Source of the DNA: Daldinia sp. FL1419
Taxonomy: Eukaryota > Ascomycota > Sordariomycetes > Xylariales > Hypoxylaceae
NCBI GenBank assembly: GCA_025201765.1
Contig: MU623451.1
Span: 1-64,000, forward strand
Direction of reading: 5' to 3'
DNA length: 64,000 nt
Position 1 is the stretch's first letter. Each line of letters begins with the position of its first letter. Both the position numbers and the translations under genes were made by a program. The notes under the pieces were generated by a model. It made no database searches. It saw nothing but the letters and a program-made list of their open reading frames with translations, and was not told where the DNA came from. Shown piece after piece: positions 46,276 through 59,000 of this stretch.

Positions 46276-47074
46276 ATGGCTTCCCAAGAACGAATTGCCG
46301 TGCACAACCTCGCGGGTAACAACACCTTTCCCTTCTTCAGTCCAGTCAGTATAAGTACCCGGTAGCTAACACCCCCATGCAGACCTAAAAAACACCTCCG
46401 ACGACGCCATCCCCAACTACCTCAACTCCCTCAAGTTCCAGCAAGACCACCGTCTAATCGACACGCGGCTAGCCCTGGGCTACAGCGCCTTCGCCATCGC
46501 CGCGGCCTGCTTCGCCTGGGACTACAAGCTCGGGTTCGAGGCGACGAAGTACTACACCGCGGGTGCTGTCGCCTTGTACGCTCTACTAAACGGCATCCTG
46601 ACGTATTGGATCGGGTTCGTGGAGAAGGGCACCGTGTACCAGGGCATTGCGCCGGACGGGACCAAGGTTTGTTTTATTAGTATTGGTTTTGCTCCCATGA
46701 CTTGAACTAACACAAGACCGTAGATCTCCATCTCAACCTCCACGACGAAAAATGTCCCAATCTACAACGTCAAAATCACAGTGACCCCCAAGAACGGCAG
46801 TCCGGAAACAATCGAGCTAGCCAAGTCCTTCACAGAATGGTTCGATGTACAAGGCCACTTCATTGCGCGGCCCTTCCAGACCATCTTCGCTACGGCCGTC
46901 CCGTTGATCGCAAAGGCCGACCCTAAGAGGGCACAGGCAACTGCTGCGGTACCCGATTTCTTGAATGCCGATGCAGACATTCTGGACGCTATCGCGGCCT
47001 CTCAGGCTTCGGGTGCGGCCACGGGTGCGGATGCTGCGTCGGCTGGTAAGAAGTCAAAGCGCAGAAAGGCCTAG
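46276..47074 (+). CDS. SPC2: Signal peptidase complex subunit 2
   Basis: Accessory subunit of ER signal peptidase, linking it to the translocon. Three exons (46276-46315, 46383-46666, 46724-47074) give 224 residues. After a short N-terminus (MASQERIAVHNLADLKNTSD) comes LKFQQDHRLIDTRLALGYSA, then two membrane helices: FAIAAACFAWDY and YYTAGAVALYALLNGILTYW. The ISISTSTTKNVPIYNVKITV segment after intron 2 is typical of the SPC25/Spc2 family. The C-terminus is an Ala-rich tail ending KKSKRRKA. It is tail to tail with MMS19, 318 bp apart. Confidence 0.95.
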
Positions 47075-47392
47075 TTTGATAATTTAGAAAATACATGGGT
47101 TCATGTGTTCAAATATAAGACCATGTTTTTTTACGCCTCGCTTATGACATGTTTTCCCACTCCTATTGTATTCATCTACTAGTCCATTATCAACGAGGAC
47201 CTCCTAGACGAACTCGGATATACCCAAGCTGTACAAACCAGGTCGCATGTATTCGATATCTAGCTTCCTCGACCAATATCGGTTTCCACTGGAGTCAATC
47301 TCCACATTAACCAGAGTAATTAGATACCATGATACCATGATACCATGATACCATAGTGTTCTATTTGGTCACCTAGGATTCCAGTAAATGCT
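47075..47392. other. Convergent intergenic region, SPC2 / MMS19
   Basis: About 320 bases with the two 3' ends and a tandem repeat of four ATACCATG-type units at 47324-47355. No gene seen. Confidence 0.55.
47324..47355. repeat. Tandem repeat, unit ATACCATG, 4 copies
   Basis: Three perfect 8-bp units and a fourth with one change, 37 bp past the MMS19 stop. The unit resembles the ATACCAT repeat at 28973. Confidence 0.85.
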
Positions 47393-50300
47393 TCAAGCAA
47401 GCCCTTCCCAAGCCTTCCTGGCTCCCAATGCAGTTCGTCGAACCTCTCTAACGGGGTCTCCACATGCTGCTGATAGAGGGCGCAGCAGTTGTTGACGGTG
47501 AGGTACAAGATACTGAGATTCGTACGAGCTAGGTAGCTTCTGGAAGAACTCCAGCGCAAACTTCCGGCACAAGACTCGTTCCTTCTCTTTAGTCTTGACT
47601 ATCGTAGTATTCCCCGAAGAACCCGTAGTTTTGCTCCCCTTTCTAGCCGTTTCGTAAACCACAATCATGCCTGATATCAGACCAGAAAGGTGCTCTTTGA
47701 GCGCGTTTGGCTCCTTCTCGAGTACTTGTAACAGGACATTAAGACAAGACTCCATTTCCACGCCGGCCGCAAATGTAGATAGCGACCGAATACCGATACG
47801 TACTATCTGTTCGATGTCGCTGGAATATTGTTCGTACTTGAGGTGCTTTAGGATCGCAAATACCATTACAGCACGATTGATCGCAACCGCTTCATCCACC
47901 CCCGAGTTAGGGAAGCACTCCTTCAAATAAGGCTGGACCGCCTTGAAGTACAGCCACTCGCCGCTTAATCTCTTTCGAATCGCGTGATTTTCTTTTTCTA
48001 GGCACTCTTTTGGACTGACGAGTACCTCAAAGCTCCTCGCTAGTTGGCGGCCTATTGTGGGATCCAACGGCGCTTTTTCGCACACTACCTTGAGTAATGA
48101 ATTGTGTGTATCAGGACTAGAACGGAATCGTGCCACATCGCCAGCTAAGAAGTGAAGAATGCTGCGGAAGACGCGAACGCTAGATTCCGAATCCTGATTC
48201 CAAATGCTCGACAAGGCATCGATTAAGTTTTGTTGGATTTGCAATTTCTCTTTAGTATTGTTTTCCTCTTCTAAGCGGAGCTTGTTAGACAGTATCGTAA
48301 GGATAATGTCTAACGCAGCTCTCGTCGTATCTGAGCAAGGTGACGGGACAGTAGTGAGAATTGTGCATGTATTCCCCAGTGCGCTAGCATGATGCTGGCA
48401 TATAGTTAGTTGTTGTCAATCTAATTCGGAAATTTCTTCACTCACCTCTGCACTCATCACGCCAGGGAAGAGCCCCTGAAGTATACCCATGGATAAAGGT
48501 GCTGTGCGGTATTCGTCCAATGGGCTCACCCCAATCGCTTCCAGGGGTAAGTCTTCATTGGCAGCCTCAATGCTATGGAAAAGGATAAACGCATCTTTGC
48601 TCAAGTCCAAAGCCTGTTGCTCGTCCTCACTTAAGGCCCGAACAACCGACGCAGCTAGAAGACCAAGTTGATGAAGACATATATCTTGCTCGATATTGGA
48701 ATCGTGTTCTCCCTTAAAATCTTCACCGAGTCTTATTTGGAGCCTCTTATTACTTTCGCCACTCGAGTGCTGGACAGTGGTGAAACGACGGTATAGTTGT
48801 TCCACGACGGAAAGAGAGTAAGCTAGCAGTTGCTGATGAACGCCAATCTCATTTACTTCCAACCCCTCCGGTACTTTAGTTATTAACTCAAGATCCCCAG
48901 ACTTATTCGAGTCAAGTTTAGCGGCCCCAGAGTTGTCGATATTTCTAGTAAACTGTGTATACCATTCCTTCGTAATGCTATGCAGCTTTGGTTGTGAGGT
49001 GGCGAGCGTTTGCTTGGACGTGGAATCCAAGGATTGTACGATGGAAAGATGAATAGAACAGATGAACGCTGTCCAATATCTTATCGGTGCCTTCTCTGAT
49101 AATATCCATAATAATCCTTCGAGTAGGACGTTGATTAAGGATATGGTATTCGTTAATAGTGATTGGTTCTGCTGCAAATTTGAATTACTAATTTCGCATA
49201 GAGTACCAGCAACCAACTTGATTTCCAAGGGGAGCTCGTGCGGAACAAGCTGCTGCTGGTATGCCACCTTGAATGATGAGAGGTACTGCTGCAATAGGAG
49301 CTGGAATGAAGGCGGGTACAGAGGTACAGCTTCCTTTAGCGCCGAAACTGCGGAATCTCTAATATCTTGGTTTGTGTCATCGTTAGTCTCGTTGAATCGT
49401 TTACCTTCCAAGGGATAGGTGATAGACGGGCTTGCGAGCCAACTAAAGATTTTCTCGCAAGTGGCAGGAGAGCAAAGTTGGCTAGAAGGTGTGGAATCGC
49501 TAGATCGCTGTCCTACAAGAGCAGCAAGTCCTTCCAAGATCTTCTTGAAGACACCTACTTGCTCCGCGACCTGAGCACCTGATATTTCCTCCCATAAAGG
49601 TGCGTAGACTTCAGAGAAGAGTGAATCGCCGAATAATTCGTCTTTCAGCAGGCCTTGATTACTATCAGCGTTCGGTTTATCCTTTAGTGTATCGACTAGG
49701 TGCGACCGAATGGTGAGGATCGAGTTGAGCAACGCCACCAACTCCTGTTTATGTGATATAGATTGAGTATGTCTAAGCGTAGTTTGAATATGGGACATAG
49801 CCTGAGGAACGATACTTGCGAACGGCTGGAAACCGGCTCCAGAAATTGCGACCAAGAGCCTACCAGCCTGAGCTGTATAAGTCGGGCTGGATATGTCTTC
49901 AACAAGATCTCTCCAAGCGCTTGCTAAGAACGATCGAAGCTCATCCTCGTCAAGCCGCGACGTTAAAGATCGTATGACCTTTAGAGTCGCCTTGATAGTA
50001 TCCGGGATCTCGCCATTGCGGACCTCATATTTCAATGAACTCCATATCTGGTCAACAAATGGAACAACACTTTGCTTAGGATGCTCATATTGTACCAAGC
50101 ACGCGTCAAGCGTCTGTAAAATGTCGACCTTAACTGCAACAGTCACCGCATCCCCTTGATCAAGCTTATTAATGAGATAGGGTATCGCATGGTGAGCCAC
50201 GCGGTAATGGGCAGCAAAGCACGATCGCACGGCGCCCTTTAGGTCATCGGCGGTGATACCTGAAGGCGCAGCTGTCGATCGTAGAGAAATAGGGAAATAA

Positions 50301-51059
50301 GCTGAGAATGTCTTGAAAACTTCTAACGTAATATCTTCCGAGGGAGAGAAATTTTGCAAAAATATTTTCAGAGTCTCAAACCACTTCATTAAATTTTGCG
50401 GATCCCTTTCGTTCCTGCACAGGTCCAAGAGACTGGTCATAAATCCGCACGTATTTCCATGGCTATATTCAAGGTCATTGGCCACGGCAGGATCTTGGAG
50501 CAAGCTAAGAAATAATTCATAGAGCTCCAAGCGTGTTACCGGCGTTTGTAGTTTAAAATCGTCACCTAACTTGCAGACATTTGTGATTATATCATTTCCT
50601 AGAGTTGGTTGGAATGACTTCATGCTAACCAAGTGCCTTAAAGCTTTAGCAGAAGCTGTGACACCAGCTCGATGGTCGCTCGAGAAGAGCGAACCAAAGA
50701 AGGCGACCAAGAGTTTGACTTGCTCTGGTTTCAAGTGCACATCTCTCTTCTTAAGAACCCCAAGGGTGCTAGCTAGAAAGTCTAGCGCCTTTGCACGGGA
50801 AATGAAGTTATCGTCGTCGTTTGAGTCATCACCCGGTTGAATCCAACGGTTTATAGATGCGACCCACTGGCCGACGGCTATTCTGCTGTTCGCGGACTCT
50901 TGGATACCTTGGGAAAGGTGTTGGAAAGTCATTCTTATATTCTGTTGTGTCACGGGAGAACTTACCTATAGCCGCCTTTTCTGATATTGCCTGTTCTTGT
51001 TCATTCTCATCCGCGAGAACATACTGCAAGGCAAGATCGTCGAACTTGACGCCCGCCAT
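47393..51059 (-). CDS. MMS19: MMS19 (cytosolic Fe-S cluster targeting, DNA repair)
   Basis: HEAT-repeat scaffold of the CIA targeting complex, which delivers Fe-S clusters to DNA polymerases, XPD/Rad3 and other nuclear enzymes; known in yeast as Met18. Three exons (51059-50966, 50907-48446, 48394-47393) give 1,185 residues. The N-terminus is MAGVKFDDLALQYVLADENE, then SRAKALDFLASTLGVL. Further family-like blocks are LLVAFFGSLFSSDHRAGVTA, NTCGFMTSLLDLCRNERDPQ, AHHAIPYLINKLDQGDAVTV and, near the end, RQQLLRPLSAACGDPVREVR. Alpha-helical HEAT-type repetition runs through the whole length. The first intron acceptor (TTTCCCAAG) was chosen because it restores GIQESANSRIAVGQWV in frame. Confidence 0.93.
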
Positions 51060-52119
51060 TTTTCTTAATGAGAGGCGTCTATAAGCGGGCTGGCTTCTTT
51101 GAAGAATATCCCTGTAACGATTATCCTATTAGAAGATGCGGTGAAATCTGACCATGCGCCTTCACAGGTCTCGGAATTTCGAGAGAGGTAATATCGAGAT
51201 GAGGTAACTCGGTACTTAAGTTGTTAATAAGTGAACCAACATCGGATAGAGCCCTAAGTTGGAGGTAGGTATACCTAGGTAGGTACGTAGATAGTTGACT
51301 AGATTAGGTTAACTAGGGAGATACTTCATAAAGGTAGCATATATCAAAGTCGAACCTAGGTACCTCTTAATTCCATTGACCTAATGACGAAATGCCCCGC
51401 GGCTGCAAGATGATCCGGCTAGATTGCTCTGGATGATTGCCGATTTAGGGCCAATTCCATAAGGAGTAAGAGGGGCAATCAATTTTTTCCAGGGACTTTT
51501 AAGACGGGTCGCATCAGCATATCAGCATATCAGCTTAGCGTAGTGGGGTTCCGTGAAATAATCCAGAGAAAAAAAAAACTTGGCTTCGACATCAACAAGC
51601 GACTCCGGATGTTTGGCCATGAGATGAGATCTATTAATTTACTTATTATTAGTCTACCTCCTAATTTAGTCGCTCATTCCCCATCTTCTTCCTCGAAGAG
51701 ATATATACATAACCGTACAATTCGCAATTTTTCATTATCATTATTGTTATTATCAAGTTTTCAATCACAAGACCTTTGCCATAAGCTTAAAATCTTTTCT
51801 GAACGAGGCCTTGCTTACGTTGACTTACACAAGCTACACACGCTACGCAATCTGCACAAGCCGCGACTCTCCCTCCGTTTATCAAATCGCGGGGCACCAA
51901 AAGTATTTGTAGTGGGGCAGGTACGTCGAAATTCACGCGGCCCTCGTCCAGTATTATATACCTACCAGGTACCTACCTATATATATCACATCCCATTCCT
52001 TATACAATTTTTATATTTCCCATCTTTTTGTAATAATATATCTCATATACTATATTCATCTTTATAGAGACCCAAACGAACCCATCAGCTAATTAGTCTA
52101 GACCACTTCTTACCGAACA
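51060..52119. other. Divergent intergenic region, MMS19 / MTD1
   Basis: About 1.06 kb holding both promoters. TAGGTA/TACCTA runs lie at 51265-51295 and 51955-51980, and three ATCAGCAT copies near 51515. A frame at 51543-52067 is open but has the composition of non-coding DNA. Confidence 0.5.
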
Positions 52120-53290
52120 ATGTCTACGCAAGACGTACCAAAGACCTGCAAGGTCGTATTAGCAGAAACCATCGCCAAAGGTCTCCTTGCTGAGGTTAAG
52201 GATACACTAAAATCTATCCAAAAGGACAACGAAGGTCAACCTACTCTGGTCGCCTTCCTTGCCAACGACGACCCGGCAGCTATCAAGTATGCCGAGTGGT
52301 CGAAGAAGACTTGCGAAGAGAAGTAAGAATTCACATGCTCTCAATGCAGTGGGCTACTTTTTGCTCACTTACACTGGGGGCATAATGCTTACTGATATTT
52401 AGCGGCTTTACCTTCGACCTACGTCAAGTAGACAAGGATAAATTGGAAGAGGAGATTATGAGCGCCAATGAGGATACCAGAGTAGACGGAATTATAGTCT
52501 ACTATCCCATCTTCCCTGGCAACCCAGCTCATGACCGCTACGTGCAGGAGACTGTCTCCCTTTCCAAGGATGTTGAGGGCCTCTGCCATAAACATATCTA
52601 CAATATGTACCACAACGTCAGGTTCCTGGACCCTCCCCACAACCTGAAGAAGTCTATTCTACCCTGTACCCCCTTGGCCGTGGTCAAGATCTTGGAATAC
52701 CTTCAGATTTACAACTCCATCCTGCCCTATGGAAACCGACTTTTTGGAAGGACCATTACAGTCATCAACCGCTCCGAAGTCAATGGACGACCGCTGGCCG
52801 CTCTGCTTGCCAACGACGGTGCCACAGTGTACTCTGTCGATATAACAGGAGTCCAGGTCTTTACTCGTGGCCAGGGTATTAAACAGCCTCGACACCAAGT
52901 CCAAGACAAGGAAGGCTGGACATTAGAGCAATGCATACCAATCAGCGACGTCATTATTGGTGGTGTCCCCGCAGAACAATTCAAGGTGCCAACGGAGCTC
53001 ATCCGCGATGGAACTGTCTGTATCAACTTCTCTTCGTTCCGAAACTTTGACGGACCAGCCATCAAGGAGAAGGCGTCGATTTACGTGCCTTCAGTTGGTA
53101 AGGTTACAATCGCAGTGCTACTGAGAAACCTTGTGGTATGTAATCCATCACTCCCATGGCCTACCCGATATCCTAGGACATACTAACCCCAGCCTAGCGC
53201 TTAATCGCAAACAGACCTTCAACTAACAAAGACGGATCTACCGACGAGAGCACACAGAAGGCTAAGAGCGAAGCATTTGTAGACGGTTAA
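52120..53290 (+). CDS. MTD1: NAD-dependent methylenetetrahydrofolate dehydrogenase
   Basis: Cytosolic oxidation of 5,10-methylene-THF to 5,10-methenyl-THF with NAD+, supplying one-carbon units for purines. Three exons (52120-52322, 52403-53135, 53198-53290) give 342 residues. The N-terminal THF-binding half has TLVAFLANDDPAAIKYAEWS and VDGIIVYYPIFPG. The YPIFPG motif and the IYNMYHNVRFLDPPHNLKKS insertion mark the Mtd1 type rather than bifunctional FolD. The Rossmann half has ITVINRSEVNGRPLAALLAN, ISDVIIGGVPAEQFKVPTEL and GTVCINFSSFRNFD. The last acceptor was set at CCTAG|CGC because the nearer CAG would give a stop. Confidence 0.96.
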
Positions 53291-53902
53291 ATTTATAAAG
53301 TACAAACTGATACCCCGATATCTCATATACCATTAGATCTCATTGTTAGAGTTGCATGCCCGAGGCGTGCTCAAAAAGTTATAGGTCTTTGATTCAATAA
53401 TAAGTTATTACAGCGTCTTCTCTGACTTGGTATTCGTGCTGATAGCCTCCTATAAATTAAACTCGAACTGTTGCTTCAATCATGAAAGAGGAAACGCACT
53501 CCACTGTTAGGTGCAAAAGAGCCTCTAGATTGGTAGAAACTTGATGAACCCCTATTTTTATACTGACCCGTAACTCGAAGCCGTATATTAATAAAACGAA
53601 TGGGTTATACTATTGTAAGCATAATATAAACACCTTACTACTCTAATGACATACACATCACACATGCCGCTATTATAAGCAATCCAACTAACTACTGTAC
53701 CTTGGTAATCCCTAGAAAGTCATTTAACATCACTTACACCTTTTTCCTATTTCACGCAAACTTTCAAGTTTGAAAAAGGAAATCGAAAGGATGGCTTCAT
53801 TTTATCATTGATAGTCAACAGTCAGTTTCCGACACCCACTATATTCGTATCGCACAAAGGTAAACCAAAACACGATCCCACGGCACACCCCTCCCTGACA
53901 AC
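53291..53902. other. Convergent intergenic region, MTD1 / sulfate permease
   Basis: About 610 bases with two 3' ends. A/T-rich, no gene or repeat recognised. Confidence 0.55.
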
Positions 53903-56080
53903 CTAAGACTTCTCCGTAGTAACCCCTTTCAAACTATCCCGATCCCTCTCATCCCAGATCGCCCTCTCCAGCGACGGATACACGATATCCGCATCGCCAT
54001 CCAGCAAATCATCCGCATCCGCCAACTTCCAACCCGCCCTCTTGAACCTGCGTCGCACCCCCTTCGTCATGCCTATAAGCCGTATCTGCACCCCAAACCC
54101 GAGCTGCCGACGAATGTCGTCCTTGAGCTCGGCTAGGGCGGCGATTCCCGTCGCGTCGATGAACGGCACCATGCCGAAATCGAGAATCACGACGGCGAGC
54201 GGCATCTGCCGCATAACGACGCCCCGCGCGACGCGCAGCCGCTCGAGACGCCGCTCCGCGGCCACGCTCCACAGTCGCTCTGCGTCGGCGCTGTAGTGCG
54301 GGTTTTGCACCGACGGGTACACGAGCTGTATCGCCTCCAGCGCGCTGATCTTATTCCGGTTCGCGTTCGGGAAGAACAGCGAGTCCGCAAACCTCACCAC
54401 CACCGTGTCGTCGGGTATCGCCGGCCCGCCGATATTCTCCGTCACCCCGCTCTGCGCGATCTGCGTCGCGATGCGCGCTAGCGGCTGCAAGGTACCCGAG
54501 CAATCGGCCGTCTGGCTGGCGTGCATCGAGGGCCGGACGAAGGCCGACCGCAGCAATGTCCATGCTACGCTCCACCCGGCGGCGGCGCCGATGCCGATTT
54601 CCGCGGACACGAAGATCGTTACCCAGAAGGCCACCATGCACGCGACGAAGTCGGCGAGGGAGATGCGCCAGTACCGCCATATCAGGGAGAGGGGGCCGAA
54701 GAGGTGGATTACGGCCATGATCTGCCAGAAAGAGGGGGCGTTAGCAATATGGTCCGTGTATAGTTAAGGCGTAGGCTTACGATGATGGCTGCTAAAGTCG
54801 ATTTGGGAAGCCAGTAGAGAGCAGGCGAGAACACGTATAGCGTCAAGATGATGAAGCCCGCGGTAACGACGCCGTTTAGGGGGCTCCTGACGTGACACTC
54901 CGAGTTGACGGCTGTTCGAGAAATAGCTCCACCGACTGGCATAGCACCAAAGAACGAATTGACAATGTTAGTAACACCGAGGTAGTTGAATTCCTGAGTC
55001 TGGTCGATGGCGTAATGATTCCGACGAGCGAACGCCTTGCCGACTGCCTGGTGTTCGAGTGTACACGCGACCAAGGGGGCAATCGACCGAGCCGCGACCT
55101 TGGCGAGCAGGCTGGCGTCAGGGGCTTTGGGGTGTTGGATGCCGTTGGTATCGACTTCGCTGATTGCCCAGAGATACTTGTCGCGGTCTTTATTCACGAG
55201 GTACGAGATCAAGGTAAATATCACCATGACGATAATCGCCCTGCTGCTCGAGATATACCGGATAGCAAAGTGCTTGTTGCCCCATGTCTTGCCGACCTTC
55301 TCGAGCGCGAGAAGGATAACTACCGTTCCGAAACCGACTCCGCAGGTTGGCCCGTCCCAGTGCGGGAGACGCTTGAGCGCGTCGCCGAGCTGGTTGAAGG
55401 CGCCGTCTGGCCCGTTGCTGAGCCCGACTAGGGACCCGACTTGGCCCATGCCGATGACGAAGGCTGTGGCGGAGATGAAGCCGGTGAGGACGGGGATCGA
55501 AACGTAGTCGAGCAGGAAACCGAGGCCGAGGAGACCGATCAGGAGAGACCAGATGCCGACCATCATGGCGACGGCCGATGAGATGTCGGTGCGGGAGTAT
55601 TCGTTCTGGAGATCGCGGATGATTTCTGCGGTTAGTAGACCTAAGATCGAAGTTGGACCCGTTGATAAATCTGTGCTTTGATATGAGTATGGCTTCACTA
55701 TATTGCTGTGTGGTTATAAATTATAATATCGGGAGCATCTTACCCTTTGATGTCCCCATAAACACCATCACGGCAGCAGGAACCCAACAAGAGTACAGCC
55801 CATTCTCAATCGGAATCGTTGCGATCTTGGCATATGCTAACCCCTGAGGGATGAGTAGGACTCCGATGGTGAGACCAGCCATAAAGTCTTGAATGAGCCA
55901 CGATGGAGAATACCGCGGCAGCCATTGCAGGATGGGAAGCTTGTCGACAAGATACTGTTTAGCAGCAGAAGGGAACTGTCGAGGTGCGGTGCGAGCGAAC
56001 TTGGCTACCCGGTTAAGGGTAACATCCGTCCGAATCTCCTCCTTGATGATGTTTTTCACAGTTGTAACCTGGCTCTCCAT
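53903..56080 (-). CDS. Sulfate permease (SulP family with STAS domain)
   Basis: Plasma-membrane sulfate transporter of the Sul1/Sul2/CYS-14 type. Three exons (56080-55744, 55670-54781, 54721-53903) give 681 residues. A cytosolic N-terminus leads to WLPRYSPSWLIQDFMAGLTI and GVLLIPQGLAYAKIATIPIE, the SulP signature. Around ten hydrophobic segments follow, including SIPVLTGFISATAFVIGMGQ and AISRTAVN. The C-terminal STAS domain is seen from about residue 510, with TVVVRFADSLFFPNAN and VVILDFGMVPFIDATGIAAL; the FIDATG loop is at the usual phosphorylation/binding position. The protein is smaller than yeast Sul1 (859) but in the range of other fungal SulP members. APS kinase, the next pathway enzyme but one, is 51 kb away in this window. 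Confidence 0.93.
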
Positions 56081-59000
56081 GGTTGGGAAGAAGGAATCGA
56101 GAGACTGGAACTGATGAATTGTGTCTTTAGATTAATGCGGCTGACCTCGACATAGATATTAATATAGACACTAGGCTCGAGTCTATAGGGAGCCTGTCTC
56201 TATACATGATACATGATACATTATACGTTATGTTCTCTAATCAATAAACCTCACAGTGTGACTTCCGTAAACAGAAGGTTCCATGATGATACTCTATCAC
56301 GGAGACGACATCGTCCTCGACCCAGAGAACCTATCACTTCCGCGACGATCATACCCTCCTTCGGCTCATTCTCGCCACTCTGTCGGTATTATAGGAGAGC
56401 CATCTTCGAGTTATCGACCTCCTTTTCTTTCTACTACCTTCTCGTGAAAACGGCAGAGCGAAGGGAGCACAGCATAAGTCACACTTGATAGACCACGCGG
56501 GGGGCACGGGAGTGGTCTAGGGTACGGATCCGGGCACTCAGGGGAAAGCGAAAGAGAAAAGACTCCCATTCACCACTGCTGTGCGAGTTCACTGCGCACG
56601 CGAATCTGAGAGAGGATTAGGCGCCATTTCGTGGCTAAATGCAACTGTAGGCCAGTGTTAGTAGTCGATCCGTAGCCTTGGGGGTGACAATGCCGTCCAG
56701 AAAGCGATATAGCGACGCGGGGTAGTTTGACTGTATGTGGGACGTTGGAGCAGGTATATTGGAATTAGACGGGATATCTCTGCTCAAAAATAGAAACAAG
56801 AGATTCGTGATCTACCTCCTATCCTGGGGTCGTTCAGCGAGCCAATCAGTGCCAAGAAATGCTTGTTCGTTCCAGCGGTTAGAATCGCCGTCACGCAGCT
56901 ATTTTGTGATTATAACATACCTACCTAGGTATGAATGGATTCATCTCGAGGAGAACTTCACATTAATTTCGACGATTCCTTGTGAAGATCTCTAGAAATA
57001 GCAAATATAGAGGGTATAGGTCTTATTCTCATTCTACCTGGCAACTGTATATAGATGAGATGGGTAAGACCCCCCTGTGCGTATTGATACCTGCTATCTA
57101 CTGTGGTATCCATGCAAAACAGCTCACAGGACAACTTGATTCAATTCCGCGGATGTGATATACCTATACCTAGGTAGGTATTATATGCGCATCTCGGTCA
57201 ACCTTATACTATTTGAAATGCGGTTGATCAGCATTGACTAGACGTCTTGATCAGATCTCTTGGCGTTCTATAATCTTGAAAAGCAATCCCAAGTCGTCGG
57301 ATCGCGGCCGTGCAATAGCAGGCCAAGGGATTGGCATGCTTGTAGCCACGCTCGCAATGCGATTCACGTTGTAATCAAGCACGGTGCCTAGAGTCTTGGG
57401 ACCCGTGTGGCTTGCATGCGTAGGAAACAAACGGGCTACACGATACGTTGCCGTATAACCGGGGTATATTTCTACTGCCGGAGGTTTTGGGTCGACGATG
57501 CGGCCAAGCAACCTTGGAACAGCGCCACGGGTTCTAAAGTTTCCCCTCTCGGTTAACCTACAAGGGTAAGAGAAAGCTTGACACGTACCAAGCTTTGCGT
57601 GCAACGGTAGTATTGCATGGACGAGACCTGGTAAATGTGGTTATGTGGCTTGCTGCTGAATGCCAAGTGATAGGCGTTACTAACCTCTATCGATTCCATC
57701 ACGATCACACCAACTCTTCTCTTCTTTTCTTCTTTCCTTCTTTCCTTCTTTCCTACTTTCCTTAGTTTTATTTCTTTCTGCGATGTGATAGTTACCTACC
57801 CATATTCGGCTTCTCCTCTTGTTTAAAATAGAAACACGACTTCGTGCAAAAAGGCCAAAACATCGACGATCCCAGTTCGGGGGTATGAGCGGCAAGGAAC
57901 GTGATAGGCTGGTGAGTACCAATTGCGACACAGCTACCCTTCACCTACCAGGCCTACATACCCGCCCCTACTGGATGCCGCAGTAACTTTCCTAACTGGT
58001 AGATAGTATATACCGTTATGCTGCCGTAACACGGGGGGATATAACGGAATGGGATATGATTGAACAGTTCGTACTGCTACTCTTCGTGCCGTAGGCCGGA
58101 ATTCGTAAGCGCCTTTCGGGGTTTATTCCTAATTTAATGTTACCCTCGTCGGGTCTGTCATTATTCGAGAAGATACCTATACAAGGCGACACCTCTAGGG
58201 GCGGTCGGTTCGCTTCCCACGAGTCTAGACTAGGACAGCGTTGCGATTGGATACCCTCGAGTCTGCTGCGCAATGCGTAAGCCTATAACCAGAGACAACA
58301 TCTTTGTAATGCAGCCTTCCTCACCCCTTTTGAAACATACCATAACGTAGTTTAGTATCATACTTCGGGGGGTTTTTTTTTCATTCATTCTTTAAAATAT
58401 AAGGACGATCGGTTTGTTTATGTTTGGTGGCGATACTCGGTGTAAGTAAACTGTCGATACGGCAACACACAGGCGCATGAATCCTCATGTCGTGCTACGA
58501 GACCGCTTGGACTCGATAGCACACTGTTCAATACTTACTTATATAGGTACGTACCTGGCGCTTTTGGATATTCTTGAATCTTGTGGGACTCATCCATGTA
58601 GGAATCAAATCCGGGACGTATGTTTCGACAAAATCTCAACGTGGAGTCCGTAAGGCATAAGCCAGCTCCCAGACTCCCCACAGCGGGCTAGTGAACCGCC
58701 TTGCCGTGCTTCCGCAGCCTTAGTCTCGATGGTGGAGGCTCTCAGATTTTCTTCATCTCGGGTTTAGTGGCATGGTCAGCTGGACATTTCTCGGCGATCT
58801 AGGGTGTTCTTTTTCCTGGTCTAACAATACAGGAAGAATTTGCACGGTAAGTTTAGGGCAAATACTGCATAATAGCTGTGTAGCCTCAATATAAAATCAG
58901 GATTATAATCATTTCATGCACAATGCCGTATGTATTCCGAACTCTGAGCAGGCGGAAGCCGACCTGCCGAACGCGATCCCAGGTAGGAAGGCAGTTGTAG

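Noticed and set aside
51543..52067. 174-codon plus-strand frame upstream of MTD1
   Set aside because: Composition is that of A/T-rich leader DNA (Ser/Leu/His runs), with no domain, and it lies in a divergent promoter region.
2351..56080. A sulfur-assimilation gene cluster
   Set aside because: APS kinase and sulfate permease are about 51 kb apart with unrelated housekeeping genes between; co-occurrence in the window is not clustering.
58560..58740. Possible tRNA suggested by AATCAAATCCGGGAC
   Set aside because: No cloverleaf arms or GTTCGAATC-type T loop could be built on either strand.
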